55,173 nucleotides of DNA from a virus (IMGVR_UViG_3300048837_000354:1-55173); one strand, 5' to 3'. Counted from the first letter of the stretch, positions 1 to 8,119 are shown. The notes: a model not told the origin generated them from the sequence alone. Translations and numbers: made by a program.

Positions 1-127
1 CCTTTGAGCGACAAAAGCCACGCCGCCTCACTGCCGACGAAGCCGTTGTTGACCGCGATCTGGTAGGCGCTGAGCCCATCCACGCCGTCCTCGCCGTCCG
101 CGCCTGCGTCGCCTTGATCGCCTTTGA
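1..127. repeat. 127-bp contig-end overlap (left copy)
   Basis: These bases are identical to 55047-55173. A 127-bp exact overlap is the usual signature of a circular contig from a k=127 assembly, so I read it as genome closure rather than a biological terminal repeat. The overlap lies inside a gene and keeps its reading frame across the join. Confidence 0.95.
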
Positions 128-239
128 TCGCCGGAGAGAGCAGTACACGAAATTGCGGCGACGGGTCCTTGTTGAGTATCACGACGCCGGCAGAGGTCGT
201 CAGCCGGACAGTGAACAACTTGGCGGAGAGAGTGATCAT
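1..239 (-). CDS. Collagen-like tail fibre protein, N-terminal part (continues at 55046)
   Basis: Start ATG at 237-239, preceded by GAGGAC about 4 bases upstream. The frame runs off the left edge and continues through the circular join to a stop at 54947-54949, giving 112 residues in all. An N-terminal beta-type segment of about 40 residues is followed by Gly-X-Y runs (GDQGDAGADGEDGVDG), the motif SAYQIAVNNGFVGSEAAWL, a second GDQGDAGADG and a C-terminal segment with PPGSPAVGDLWLD. Gly-X-Y stretches with the AYQIAV..GFVGSEAAWL module are common in phage fibres and form trimeric stalks. It sits last but two in the tail/lysis operon. A 34-bp repeat within it makes the copy number at the join uncertain. 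Confidence 0.85.
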   Translation of the reverse strand, partial: MITLSAKLFTVRLTTSAGVVILNKDPSPQFRVLLSPAIKGDQGDAGADGEDGVDGLSAYQIAVNNGFVGSEAAWLLSLK

Positions 240-240
240 C

Positions 241-585
241 TCAGTCCTCCGTGACGCCGGGCACCGTGCGGAAGCCGAAGGTCTCCGTGCGGAACAGTTC
301 GCCCGTCGGAGTCTCGATGCGGATGTCCATCGCCAAGCCTTCGTTCACAGGCCAGTTGGCAGTGGTGGCCGCGTCGAATTTCAGGGAGAACGCGCCCTCG
401 GTTGCGTCCGTCCAGAGGATGTCTGCTTCGCCCAGGGACGGGCCGTACTCCTTGGTCGCCTCGTTGTAGAGACGAACCTGCGCGGTCAGGACGTAGTCGG
501 TGAAGTCGGTGATCCCGGTGCCGCTGATCACACCCAGCCAGGGGATGTCGTCTCCGGGTTTTACTCTCAATGCGGTTGCGCTCAC
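241..585 (-). CDS. Small virion-associated protein, function unknown
   Basis: 114 residues from a GTG start (583-585) with GAGGA 9 bases upstream. The sequence is beta-rich and acidic, with no membrane segment or signal. The N-terminal part (VKPGDDIPWLG) and the layout as one Ig-like sandwich resemble the small proteins that accompany phage fibres or baseplate upper proteins; this is inference from composition. It ends 1 base before the collagen-like fibre gene, and both use a GAGGAC-type ribosome site, so they are probably co-translated. It follows the lysis genes, so it belongs to the late operon. Confidence 0.7.
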   Translation of the reverse strand: MSATALRVKPGDDIPWLGVISGTGITDFTDYVLTAQVRLYNEATKEYGPSLGEADILWTDATEGAFSLKFDAATTANWPVNEGLAMDIRIETPTGELFRTETFGFRTVPGVTED

Positions 586-606
586 GATGCGTGTCCTCGT
601 ATGTGG

Positions 607-966
607 TTACTGTTGGATCAGCCCTTTCTTCTCGGCGTCGTCCAAGCACGTGTGCTCGACCTCTCGCCAGCCGCGCAGCTTGTCCACGACGACCGCCGCC
701 GCCTCCACCCAGAGCGTGTTCTTCTCGCTCGGAACGCAGGCTTCCTTTTTGTCGATCGCGCCCGGAAGGGGCGGGTAACAGGTCACCCACTCGTCGGCGC
801 GCGGCAACGGCGGAAGCTTGGCGTCGTGCGGCTGCTTGCACCGCACTTCGCTAATCGTTCGCTCGATTGACGGCTTCGTCGAGTTGCTGCTGCACGCGCT
901 GGTCGAGAGGGTGAGCACAAGAACCAAAAGAAACGGGAGCACTCGTCGGGCGGTCACGGTAAACAT
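607..966 (-). CDS. Rz1: Rz1-like outer-membrane spanin lipoprotein
   Basis: 119 residues. The N-terminus is a lipoprotein signal with hydrophobic core and lipobox LSTSAC, predicting lipidation at Cys25. The mature part has short proline clusters (KLPPLPR, CYPPLPG) and extra cysteines. O-spanins pair with an i-spanin to fuse inner and outer membranes in the last step of lysis. The ATG at 964-966 has GAGG 9 bases upstream. It overlaps the end of the Rz-like gene by 116 bases in another frame, the classic Rz/Rz1 arrangement. It is longer than lambda Rz1 (60 residues) because it carries an extra C-terminal domain. Confidence 0.88.
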   Translation of the reverse strand: MFTVTARRVLPFLLVLVLTLSTSACSSNSTKPSIERTISEVRCKQPHDAKLPPLPRADEWVTCYPPLPGAIDKKEACVPSEKNTLWVEAAAVVVDKLRGWREVEHTCLDDAEKKGLIQQ

Positions 967-1258
967 AGCGAATTACCTCGGTAGTTTTTTCGGATTCGGC
1001 ATCCGATTCGTCGTTGATTCGAGTAGCGGCGTCGGCTGCTGCTTTGGCGATGTCCGATGCTGCTTTGTTGAGTTCTTCGTTCTCTTTGGATTGCTCCACG
1101 TTCGCCTCGGCGACCGCGTCTCGGTGCTCCTGCTGGCAGAGATCGTAGCCGACGCCCGTGTAGTGGGACGAGAACGCCCACCAGCACGCGGCGATGATGA
1201 TCAGCGCGACAAGCGCCTGACCGAGTTTCGTGTTGAACAACCATGCAAGCACAGCCAT
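851..1258 (-). CDS. Rz: Rz-like inner-membrane spanin
   Basis: 135 residues. One N-terminal membrane segment (about residues 14-31, ending CWWAFSS) is followed by a charged, Ala/Glu/Lys-rich coiled coil (about 45-95) and a Pro/Ser-containing tail. This is the i-spanin topology: N-in, C-out in the periplasm, where it meets the lipidated o-spanin. The start has a strong GGAGG 5 bases upstream. It lies directly after the endolysin and overlaps Rz1 in a different frame, giving the order endolysin-Rz-Rz1. Confidence 0.88.
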   Translation of the reverse strand: MAVLAWLFNTKLGQALVALIIIAACWWAFSSHYTGVGYDLCQQEHRDAVAEANVEQSKENEELNKAASDIAKAAADAATRINDESDAESEKTTEVIRYVYRDRPTSAPVSFGSCAHPLDQRVQQQLDEAVNRAND

Positions 1259-1266
1259 GTCGCCTC

Positions 1267-2172
1267 CTATTGCATTTCGGCCGTGAGAGCTTCCGCTTCA
1301 CGACGTGCGGCCAATCCGCGTTCATTCACCGTGCCGCGCCAGAGGCGCACCATCGCGCGAAGCTTAGCCGCGACACACGGGCCAGGGTTATACAGGTTGA
1401 TGCACTCGTCCTTGATCTCCTTCATCTCTCGCCGAGAGTCACCGACCATCGACGCGCCCCGATTGTAGACCAGGGACACGAGCGCCGCTCTGACGTACTT
1501 ATTGAGAAGCAGATAGCCGGGGCCGAAGGCGCGGGCGGCCAAGCGGTCGTAGTAGAGCAGCGTCCGGGTCTCGAAGACCACGAGGCAGTCGTCGTAGGGC
1601 GTTGTCACGTCCTGCAGGCCGGGGATCAGCTTGCCAGCCGCCGCGCCGCGGACTCCGGCGGTGCCCGCCAGGCGGTCCACGTGAGGGTGGCTGGCCCAGT
1701 CGTCCACGATCACAGCCCGCGTCTGGTGCCCGCCGTCATACCCGACGCACCAGGTCACCCCGGACGCGCCCTTGGGCCAGATGGGGGCCTTGAGCCGCTT
1801 CTCGTAGTAGGCCGGGCTGCTGATCTCCCACCGGACGATCAGGGCCGCCGCAATGGGCATCCACGGCTCTATCGACGGCGGGGGCGCGGCCACCGGAGCT
1901 ATCGACGGCGGGGGCGCGGCCACCGGAGCTATCACCGCCGATACGGCCGCCTGCGCAGCCGCAAGCGGTTCTGCCACGATTACGGCCGCCTGCTCGACCG
2001 CCTGAGGGAGGGGCTGGGCCGCCGTGACCGCTTCCTCGACCGAGACCGGGGCCAGGGCCGGGAGATCGGCGGGGGCCCCGACCGCCGGCTGATCGACCGG
2101 CGGGATGGCCGCCGGCCGCTCGCAGCCCGTGAGGGCCAGCGCGATCCCGAGGAACCACGCCAGGCGCTTCAT
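1267..2172 (-). CDS. Lipoprotein-type endolysin (lysozyme-like)
   Basis: 301 residues from the ATG at 2170-2172, which overlaps the stop of the putative holin by 4 bases. The N-terminus has a lipoprotein signal with lipobox ALTGC (Cys17), then a Pro/Ala-rich linker (about 20-105) that includes two identical IAPVAAPPPS repeats, then a lysozyme-like catalytic domain. Landmarks are Glu116 in IVRWEISSP, the TWCVGYDGGH segment and ALVSLVYNRGASMVGDSRREM, the helix typical of phage lysozymes. It should cut the peptidoglycan glycan strand. The lipobox is unusual: most phage endolysins are soluble or SAR-type, so it may be membrane-tethered or activated late. Family assignment is by motif only. Confidence 0.82.
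   Translation of the reverse strand: MKRLAWFLGIALALTGCERPAAIPPVDQPAVGAPADLPALAPVSVEEAVTAAQPLPQAVEQAAVIVAEPLAAAQAAVSAVIAPVAAPPPSIAPVAAPPPSIEPWMPIAAALIVRWEISSPAYYEKRLKAPIWPKGASGVTWCVGYDGGHQTRAVIVDDWASHPHVDRLAGTAGVRGAAAGKLIPGLQDVTTPYDDCLVVFETRTLLYYDRLAARAFGPGYLLLNKYVRAALVSLVYNRGASMVGDSRREMKEIKDECINLYNPGPCVAAKLRAMVRLWRGTVNERGLAARREAEALTAEMQ
1871..1930. repeat. 30-bp perfect tandem duplication in endolysin linker
   Basis: Two identical 30-bp units (1871-1900 and 1901-1930) encode the two IAPVAAPPPS copies in the endolysin linker. The unit is a multiple of three, so gain or loss of a copy changes linker length without breaking the frame. Confidence 0.95.
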
Positions 2173-2567
2173 CGGGTCAGCCAGTAGGTGACGAAGGCCA
2201 GGATCACGGCCCACTCGATCCTGTCGAAGGCCCGGAGCCAGAAGGCGTGACGGTCTCCCCCCTTGGCCGCGATGAAGAGGTCCAGTTCGGTCCGCGAGTG
2301 GATGTCGAACAGCGCCCGCTTCTTGAACCACCACGAGAACGCGACGATCAGGAACGCGCGTACGAGGTTGAGCATGTAGCCGAAGAGGTCACCGAAGCCT
2401 TCCACGCCGATGCGAGAGTCCAGCGCCTTGAGCGTGACGTAGACGACGAACATCGCCATCACGATCAGCGGCAGTTGCAGCAGCCACACCTGGTTGCTGC
2501 GCCAGAACTCCCACGCGCGAACGCGAAGCGGAAGATCAGTTTGGGGATTCGCTTTTTCCGTCGACAT
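2169..2567 (-). CDS. Putative holin, three membrane segments
   Basis: 132 residues. Three hydrophobic stretches are visible: around residues 28-48 (LLQLPLIVMAMFVVYVTLKA), 62-80 (GYMLNLVRAFLIVAFSWW) and 115-130 (WAVILAFVTYW), separated by basic and acidic loops. Size, topology and position immediately before the endolysin fit a class I holin, which would permeabilise the inner membrane and time lysis. The ATG has AGGA 6 bases upstream and overlaps the end of the preceding coiled-coil membrane gene by 32 bases. No sequence family is recognised, so the function is inferred from topology and neighbours. Confidence 0.65.
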   Translation of the reverse strand: MSTEKANPQTDLPLRVRAWEFWRSNQVWLLQLPLIVMAMFVVYVTLKALDSRIGVEGFGDLFGYMLNLVRAFLIVAFSWWFKKRALFDIHSRTELDLFIAAKGGDRHAFWLRAFDRIEWAVILAFVTYWLTR

Positions 2568-3258
2568 CGTCGTTCCTTTTGTCGGAATTGGAAGGAGCCG
2601 GCAGGCGACCGCCGCGTGCCAGGTAGAGCCTGATCTCGGCCAGTTCGCGCGCGTGGCTTGCGGTCTGGACTTCGAGACTCTTGGTGTCTTTCTCGTTGTC
2701 GTTGAAGCGGTAGTTCAGGTGGTACAGGAACCCGGTGCCGATCATCGCCGCGAGCACGCCGACGCCCGCGCCCCATCCGGTCCAGCGGATCAGCTTCTCG
2801 CGCAGACGGCGGACTTCGACATCCTTGATGTTGCTGATGTCCTTGCGGAGGTCACGAGTGGTGTTCTCGTTGTCAGCCTCGTGCTCCCGCCAGCGCGCGT
2901 CACGGTCCGTCGTGAAAACGTCCCACTTGCGGTCCTGGTCTTTCGCGAAGTCCTTGAACAGTTGCTCCATGCGGAGGCTAACCGTGTCTATCTGCCGACG
3001 CATCACGTCCAGGGTCTCTTTGTTCTGTGCATGGTCCGCCTGGAAAGCCGCCAGTCGTTCGACCGCGTTCATCACACGGTGGACTTCGGACTGCGTCCCC
3101 TCGATGGCCGTGCGCATGCCCTGCAGACCGTTGGTGATCTGCAGCGCGAGCACGTCTTGCCGACCGCTCAATTCCGCCATGCGTACTGCCTGTGCGGAAA
3201 GATCGTTCACTGTCTTGTCGGTCACTCGCCTTCCTTTGTTTTCGGAGTCGTTGGGCAT
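2536..3258 (-). CDS. Coiled-coil protein with one membrane segment
   Basis: 240 residues. A long charged, heptad-like region (about 15-160) precedes one hydrophobic segment (about 163-182, WGAGVGVLAAMIGTGFLYHL), then a polar tail ending in Asp/Ser. The layout recalls DUF-type phage membrane proteins next to lysis genes, possibly an antiholin or holin partner, but nothing in the sequence proves this. The start has GGAG 6 bases upstream and lies 12 bases after the SPRY-domain fibre gene. Confidence 0.65.
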   Translation of the reverse strand: MPNDSENKGRRVTDKTVNDLSAQAVRMAELSGRQDVLALQITNGLQGMRTAIEGTQSEVHRVMNAVERLAAFQADHAQNKETLDVMRRQIDTVSLRMEQLFKDFAKDQDRKWDVFTTDRDARWREHEADNENTTRDLRKDISNIKDVEVRRLREKLIRWTGWGAGVGVLAAMIGTGFLYHLNYRFNDNEKDTKSLEVQTASHARELAEIRLYLARGGRLPAPSNSDKRNDDVDGKSESPN

Positions 3259-3270
3259 TGAGGGCTCCTG

Positions 3271-4506
3271 TCAGGCCCAGTTAGCAGCGGTGAAACCTGA
3301 CGGCGGCGTACCCGTGGTGCTGCCGGCATCTACGTGCAGCGCAACTTGACGACCAGATGGCCCACTGGTGGAAATCCAACCCACCGGGTATATCGCTCCG
3401 GAGCCGCTGAGAGTGACCGTCGGGCTAGTGCCTGCGGCCGGATCACCGCCACCCGCCCACGCCTGCCCATTCTGGCGAATCCAGACCTTGCGCGTGCTCA
3501 CATCGACCGCGAACTCGATGTTGACCGGGTCGTTGGTGATCGTGCCCGGAAGCGTGCCGACGCTTCCGGCATTGTGGAACATAGAACCGTTGGGGCAACC
3601 AACTTCGACACCCATGTTGTCGTAGCCAGGGTAGTTGTTGCTGTTGCGGAGATCGGAGGTCTCGTCGGCGACGCCCGCGCCCGCGACCGATCCCGAACCA
3701 TTCCAGTCTACGGACATGGAGAAGTAGCACAGCCCGGCACAAGGCTTGAGGGCGCGGGCGTTTGCGTAGTTGCCGATACTGGCGAACGACTCGACCGCGT
3801 TGTCAGCGGGGTAGTAGCACGCCAGCGTGCAGTAGTACGGGTCGAGCACCTGAACGTCCGGGTCTATCTCGGGGAAGCCGGCAGTGAATCCCGATGCCGC
3901 CGAGTAGTCATGCTCCGCCGGGTCCGTCCGCAGGCGGACAGCGCCTCCCGAAGCAGAATTGCCGTAAGGGTTCGCAGCAAGACACATCGGGATGTTTGGC
4001 GAGAAGGTGATCATGGCTCCTGTTCCTGCTGCCGGATCGCCGGAGATCGCCGTGCCGTTCTTAGCGAACCACGCCTTGCCGGCGTCGTAGTCGATGTGCA
4101 TACCAACGACATCGCCGGTCGTGTAGGGAGTCGGCGGGGTCCAAGAGTTAATCGCGGACCCTAGGTGGAACGCGCGCACTTGACTGCTGTAGTTTCCGAA
4201 CAACGAGAAACTATACATACCTGCGCCAAGGTACGGCGCGATGGCCGCGACTCGCGATGCGAATCCGACACCCAGGCTGTTGACGAAATTCTCGATGACG
4301 AACTCGACGTACCACTTGCCTCGTGCGCGCGCCGTGATCGACCGCAGAGGCGCGACCGCGACTCCGGTGCCCGTAGCTACCTTGTCAGAGTCGGACAGCG
4401 TGATGCCTGCCGGCTTGTCGGTCGGGCTCCAATACGCGTACGAGCCTCCGGGCCCCGGACCGGGGGCCACGACACCTACTCCTGCGAACATGCCCAGCGG
4501 GATCAC
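3271..4506 (-). CDS. Tail fibre protein with two SPRY-like domains
   Basis: 411 residues from a GTG at 4504-4506 that overlaps the stop of the preceding gene (GTGA) and has GGAG 8 bases upstream; the open frame extends further but without a ribosome site. A Gly/Pro-rich lead (GPGPGGSYAYWSP) is followed by two SPRY/B30.2-like units: one at about 50-165 (KWYVEFVIEN, VVGMHIDYDAGKAWFAKNG, then DPAAGTG) and a second, more divergent, at about 215-395 (FAVDVSTRKVWIRQNGQAW, DPAAGTS). SPRY domains in phage fibres are taken to bind host surface glycans or proteins, so this is a candidate receptor-binding protein. Confidence 0.8.
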   Translation of the reverse strand: MIPLGMFAGVGVVAPGPGPGGSYAYWSPTDKPAGITLSDSDKVATGTGVAVAPLRSITARARGKWYVEFVIENFVNSLGVGFASRVAAIAPYLGAGMYSFSLFGNYSSQVRAFHLGSAINSWTPPTPYTTGDVVGMHIDYDAGKAWFAKNGTAISGDPAAGTGAMITFSPNIPMCLAANPYGNSASGGAVRLRTDPAEHDYSAASGFTAGFPEIDPDVQVLDPYYCTLACYYPADNAVESFASIGNYANARALKPCAGLCYFSMSVDWNGSGSVAGAGVADETSDLRNSNNYPGYDNMGVEVGCPNGSMFHNAGSVGTLPGTITNDPVNIEFAVDVSTRKVWIRQNGQAWAGGGDPAAGTSPTVTLSGSGAIYPVGWISTSGPSGRQVALHVDAGSTTGTPPSGFTAANWA

Positions 4507-4964
4507 GGCGCAGGCTCCATGCGGCCAACGAGCAGCCATTCGTCCGCCGCGACCTGCAGCAGGGAACACGCGGCGTACTGCTCCGCCAGCCCGAGGGTGT
4601 CGGTCGCCGGGTAACGGATCGAGACCGCGCCGTCTTCCGGCGCGATGCTCGTCTGCCCTGCGCCGAACTGCGCCAGGTCGACACGGTAGCCGACGGGAAG
4701 CGCCGTGGTGGCGTTCTTCGGGATGGTGACCATGTTGGCGCTGCCGTTGTTCATGGCCACCATCTTGAACGCGTCTGACAGCGAGAGCGTGTAACTCGTG
4801 CCAGTCTGCACGTTGATTCGGTACAGCAGCGCGAAGAACCGCAGCAGCAACAGCGTGATCTTGCCACTCGTGTTGGTCGGCGTCGTACCCTGCTCGACCT
4901 CCATCAAGTCTGTGTCGTCGAGCGCCGCTGCGTCGGTGAGGTCGGAAATCAGATCGTCAGCCAT
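4503..4964 (-). CDS. Tail tip or fibre-attachment protein
   Basis: 153 residues, soluble. The N-terminus has the pattern ISDLTDAAALDDTDLMEV..G, which is common at the N-terminus of phage fibre proteins that dock onto the tail tip. The rest looks beta-structured (GYRVDLAQFGAG, VSIRYPATDTLG). AAGGA lies 9 bases before the ATG. It sits between the gpJ-like protein and the SPRY fibre and is probably translationally coupled to the latter through a GTGA overlap. Confidence 0.7.
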   Translation of the reverse strand: MADDLISDLTDAAALDDTDLMEVEQGTTPTNTSGKITLLLLRFFALLYRINVQTGTSYTLSLSDAFKMVAMNNGSANMVTIPKNATTALPVGYRVDLAQFGAGQTSIAPEDGAVSIRYPATDTLGLAEQYAACSLLQVAADEWLLVGRMEPAP

Positions 4965-4969
4965 GACTT

Positions 4970-7681
4970 TTAATCCTTGGTAGCGCGAGTGTTACCGCCA
5001 ACGACGATGCGGCGATTGCCGCCAACGACGATGCGGGTGTCGTGAGGTTCTACCACGTAGTTGAATTCCGCCACGGCCGCTTGCCAGCTAAGCAGGCCGT
5101 CGCGTTCGCTTTCTACTTCGACTCTTGCGACGCCATCGCCGCCCAACGTGAATGGTGTCCCCGACGTGCCGACGATGCCGAGTTCTTCGGCCTCGAAAAC
5201 GTCGTCGAGGTAGTATCGCAGGTTGTAGACGGTCCCATCTTCCGGGCCAACGTCGCTGTCACCTTCGGGGACCAACTGGTCTGCCTGCAGCAAGCGGTCG
5301 CGGTGCGCCCAGGTCACGGTAAGTTCGCCCTGCGCGCTGGCCGGATAAGCGGCGTCGGTGTCGACGGCGTCGGTGATGCGCAGCTTGCCCGGCGGGTACG
5401 GCCGCGCTTGCCGCGAGTCCATCTCCACCAGTACGGTCGGGGCCGAAGCCTCGGCAAGCTGATCCGCGCCTGTGCGAGTGAGCGCCTTGGCTTGGATTTC
5501 TTCGCCGGTCGCATACTCTTTGTTGTCGGTGCCGTACCAGTCGCCGATGAACCAAATGCGCTCACCGTCCGCATGGTCTTTCGGCGTGGTGTCGCCGCAG
5601 CCGCGAGCCAGCGTCATCGTATCCGCGTCGGTGTCGATGGCATCGACGCGAACGATCTCGTCGCCCCAGAGCGCCCAGGTGCCCAAGACCACGTTCTCAA
5701 GCTGGACACCATTGGTGTACGCGATCACGGTCTCCGGCACGTCGAACAGGGGCGACGCCGCCAGTAGAGCAGAAGGCGTCCAGTCGGCGTTGCCTGAGAC
5801 CTCGAAGGGGTTGCCCGAGATAGCCGTTGCCAAGCCGTAGTTGATGCTGCCGGCAGGGCGCACGGCACCGACTTGCAGGTACGCCGAATCTTCGGTAAGC
5901 GCATCACGGTCCGCAGACGAAAGCGCCGACGCCAACTCCACGTACGGGGACTCGATGGCGATGGTCTCCGGCGACGCGATAGCCCCGCCGTTCGGCGGAT
6001 CATCCAGGCTGTCTTGCGGCGTGACGAAGACGGCGTCGGCAAGCGAGATCACGTCCTGCATCGCGCTGATCTGGATCGCGCCATTGGCGAAGTTGCCGAA
6101 GTTGATCTCGCTGACGATGCACACCATGTCCGCGAATCCGCGCTTGGGTGCCATCAACCGGAAGTAGCGACCGGGGCGACGCAGCGACAGCGCGCGTCGA
6201 TTGGCGAGAATTTGGAACCGCCAGTAAGGGGACGCCCCCGCACGCAAGTCGCGGTCGGCCACGCGCAGGGCCAACGGCTCGTACGGAATCTCGTAGTATT
6301 CGCGCACTTCGGGGATGACGCCGCCCGCGCTCTCGATAGCCCCGAGGGACTGTACAGGCGTGGTGACGCGAGACTCAACCTTCTCCGGGTCGTACCAGGC
6401 CACCGACAGGTGATTGATCGCGCCGGTAAGGTCGTTAGCCTCGGCCCTGAACTCGTAGATGTCATCATCGGTGATGATCGGGAGGTCGTCGAGTATGTAG
6501 TCGCCGCGCAGCATGTCGATGTAATACTCGCCATCGAGCACGTCCTGCGACACGTTCCAACCGACGACGTTGCAGATGCGTTGCTGGAACTGCTCTGCAC
6601 TCTCTCCGCCGCGCCAGGTGGTGCAGAGTCCGAAGCCTTCGCTGTACGCCTGGTCCGCCGCTGCCTCGAAGCTGGCCTCGTTGATCCGACCGACGGGTTC
6701 GCCCATGCCGCCGTTCTCTTTGCGCGACGTGATCGAGTCGTAAAGGATGTGCGCCGGATTGATGCCGATCAGTTCGTTCGACAGCGTACCCGCCGTACGG
6801 AGTTCAGCCGTGCAGGTAAACGTGTTAGGCCGTGCATCGTCGATCATGGCGACGTAGCACTTCGTGGTGACCGCCGGCTCGCTGGTGCCTCGATCATACG
6901 TCTGCGACGGAAGCCCATCGAAGATGGGGCCGATCAGGTCGGACCGCCCCAGTGCGAAGAGCAGCGCATCTAGCGCCGACTGGTCGGCCGGAAGACCGTA
7001 CCAGCCGGAGTCCCACACGGGGGCTCCGTCGACCGAGAAGATGTGGCGGCGCGGATAGGTGGAGTCTTCGTACGTCTCGGGCAGCGGCAGAGTGACGAAC
7101 AGCAAGAACGGGTGGCCGTCGAAGTCTCCCCAGTCGAAGACGAAGAACGAGTTGTCGTATTCCTGCAACGACGGGACAGACGCACCACCGTTTGCGCCAC
7201 CGTTCTGGCCGATGTAAAGGCTGTCGTCACCAGGCGTTCCGCTCAGCGTGATCGCCGCCTTCTCGGGATACCAACACACGTCATCGTCCCAACCTTTCAG
7301 GATGCGACGGAACTTCCACGACATCGCTTTCGGGTACGGGTTTCCCGCGCCGATCTTCGCGCCGCGCAGGATGCCAGTGAGCTTGCCGCGATTGGCCGAC
7401 TGCAGCGCGCCGAAGATGCCGGCGAGATAGCTGCTCGGCATCTGGGTCTGCTCGCCCATCAAAAGCTCGAAGTCACCGACGACGCCGCCTTCCGCGCTTT
7501 CGCCGCCATAGAGATCGGGCTTGTTGACGGAGATGATCCCGCTAGTCTCCTGCACGCCTTTCCAGATTACGCGGTCTCCGCCTCGCCATTCGAGCATCGC
7601 GTCGACCGGGCCCTTCGCGAATCCGAAGTGCGCGACAAGCTTGTACCAGTAGCTTACGGTTACTTTCTTAGAGCTTCCCAT
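4970..7681 (-). CDS. gpJ-like tail tip / host specificity protein
   Basis: 903 residues from the ATG at 7679-7681, which has GGAG 7 bases upstream and overlaps the preceding gene by 14 bases; longer readings lack a ribosome site. The N-terminal region (VSYWYKLVAHFGFAKGPVDA) and middle (AEQFQQRICNVVGWNVSQD, GRYFRLMAPKRGFADMVCIV) match the general layout of siphophage central tail-hub proteins (Phage-tail_3 type). Such proteins close the tail tube, hold the fibres and help recognise the receptor. The C-terminus has a fibronectin-like stretch, then two RIVVGGN repeats from a 24-bp DNA duplication. Confidence 0.82.
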   Translation of the reverse strand: MGSSKKVTVSYWYKLVAHFGFAKGPVDAMLEWRGGDRVIWKGVQETSGIISVNKPDLYGGESAEGGVVGDFELLMGEQTQMPSSYLAGIFGALQSANRGKLTGILRGAKIGAGNPYPKAMSWKFRRILKGWDDDVCWYPEKAAITLSGTPGDDSLYIGQNGGANGGASVPSLQEYDNSFFVFDWGDFDGHPFLLFVTLPLPETYEDSTYPRRHIFSVDGAPVWDSGWYGLPADQSALDALLFALGRSDLIGPIFDGLPSQTYDRGTSEPAVTTKCYVAMIDDARPNTFTCTAELRTAGTLSNELIGINPAHILYDSITSRKENGGMGEPVGRINEASFEAAADQAYSEGFGLCTTWRGGESAEQFQQRICNVVGWNVSQDVLDGEYYIDMLRGDYILDDLPIITDDDIYEFRAEANDLTGAINHLSVAWYDPEKVESRVTTPVQSLGAIESAGGVIPEVREYYEIPYEPLALRVADRDLRAGASPYWRFQILANRRALSLRRPGRYFRLMAPKRGFADMVCIVSEINFGNFANGAIQISAMQDVISLADAVFVTPQDSLDDPPNGGAIASPETIAIESPYVELASALSSADRDALTEDSAYLQVGAVRPAGSINYGLATAISGNPFEVSGNADWTPSALLAASPLFDVPETVIAYTNGVQLENVVLGTWALWGDEIVRVDAIDTDADTMTLARGCGDTTPKDHADGERIWFIGDWYGTDNKEYATGEEIQAKALTRTGADQLAEASAPTVLVEMDSRQARPYPPGKLRITDAVDTDAAYPASAQGELTVTWAHRDRLLQADQLVPEGDSDVGPEDGTVYNLRYYLDDVFEAEELGIVGTSGTPFTLGGDGVARVEVESERDGLLSWQAAVAEFNYVVEPHDTRIVVGGNRRIVVGGNTRATKD
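4992..5039. repeat. 24-bp near-perfect tandem repeat at the 3' end of the tail-tip gene
   Basis: Two 24-bp units (about 4992-5015 and 5016-5039) share a 17-base core and encode two copies of RIVVGGN just before the C-terminus of the tail-tip protein. The frame is kept. Confidence 0.85.
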
Positions 7682-7874
7682 GCGCTTGCTCCACGACTGC
7701 AACGGCAAACGCATCCCCGGTCGACAGCAGCACTTCTTCGTCGATGCCGTTCTTGAGGAAGTCGGAGTAGTCCAGGTTGTACTTCTTGAACCAGGCGCGC
7801 GTACCGCGAGCGCACAGGCCGACGCGGCGCGAGAAGCCGGTAGTCTTGCGCACGTGTTGCATGGTGATGATCAC
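7668..7874 (-). CDS. Small tail-assembly-region protein, unknown
   Basis: 68 residues from a GTG at 7872-7874 that overlaps the upstream stop (GTGA) and has a G-rich Shine-Dalgarno sequence 6 bases away; an in-frame ATG lies at 7860-7862. Segments such as GFSRRVGLCARGTRAWFKKY and DFLKNGIDEEVLLSTGDAF look like a small helical protein that recurs next to tail-tip genes in other phages, from memory. Its position corresponds to lambda K/I, so a role in tip assembly is plausible but unproven. Confidence 0.7.
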   Translation of the reverse strand: MIITMQHVRKTTGFSRRVGLCARGTRAWFKKYNLDYSDFLKNGIDEEVLLSTGDAFAVAVVEQAHGKL

Positions 7875-8110
7875 TTCTTGCCCCCCTTCCGGATCGGCAC
7901 AGGGGGCAACGGCTTCCACGCGAGGACCTGCGAATCGGGCACCCAGACCGTCCCGTAAATCTTTCGGATGATCGTGCCGTCGGCCGCCTCGGGCACACGG
8001 CCCTCCTGGGGCTTCGCACCTTCGCCGCCAGGGCGCGGCGCGAGCAGAGACGAGACGACGGAGAGCGCGACCGCCCAGAGTGCTTGCACGAGCCATACGG
8101 GCCAGACCAT
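7871..8110 (-). CDS. Small protein with N-terminal membrane segment, tail region
   Basis: 79 residues. Hydrophobic residues 2-23 (VWPVWLVQALWAVALSVVSSLL) could be a membrane anchor or hydrophobic tail-tip segment, followed by APRPGGEG and a basic C-terminus ending PIRKGGKK. GAGGA lies 6 bases before the ATG. The gene sits between the gpL-like and gpJ-like genes and overlaps its downstream neighbour by 4 bases. No function recognised. Confidence 0.65.
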   Translation of the reverse strand: MVWPVWLVQALWAVALSVVSSLLAPRPGGEGAKPQEGRVPEAADGTIIRKIYGTVWVPDSQVLAWKPLPPVPIRKGGKK

Positions 8111-8119
8111 GACGTGTCC

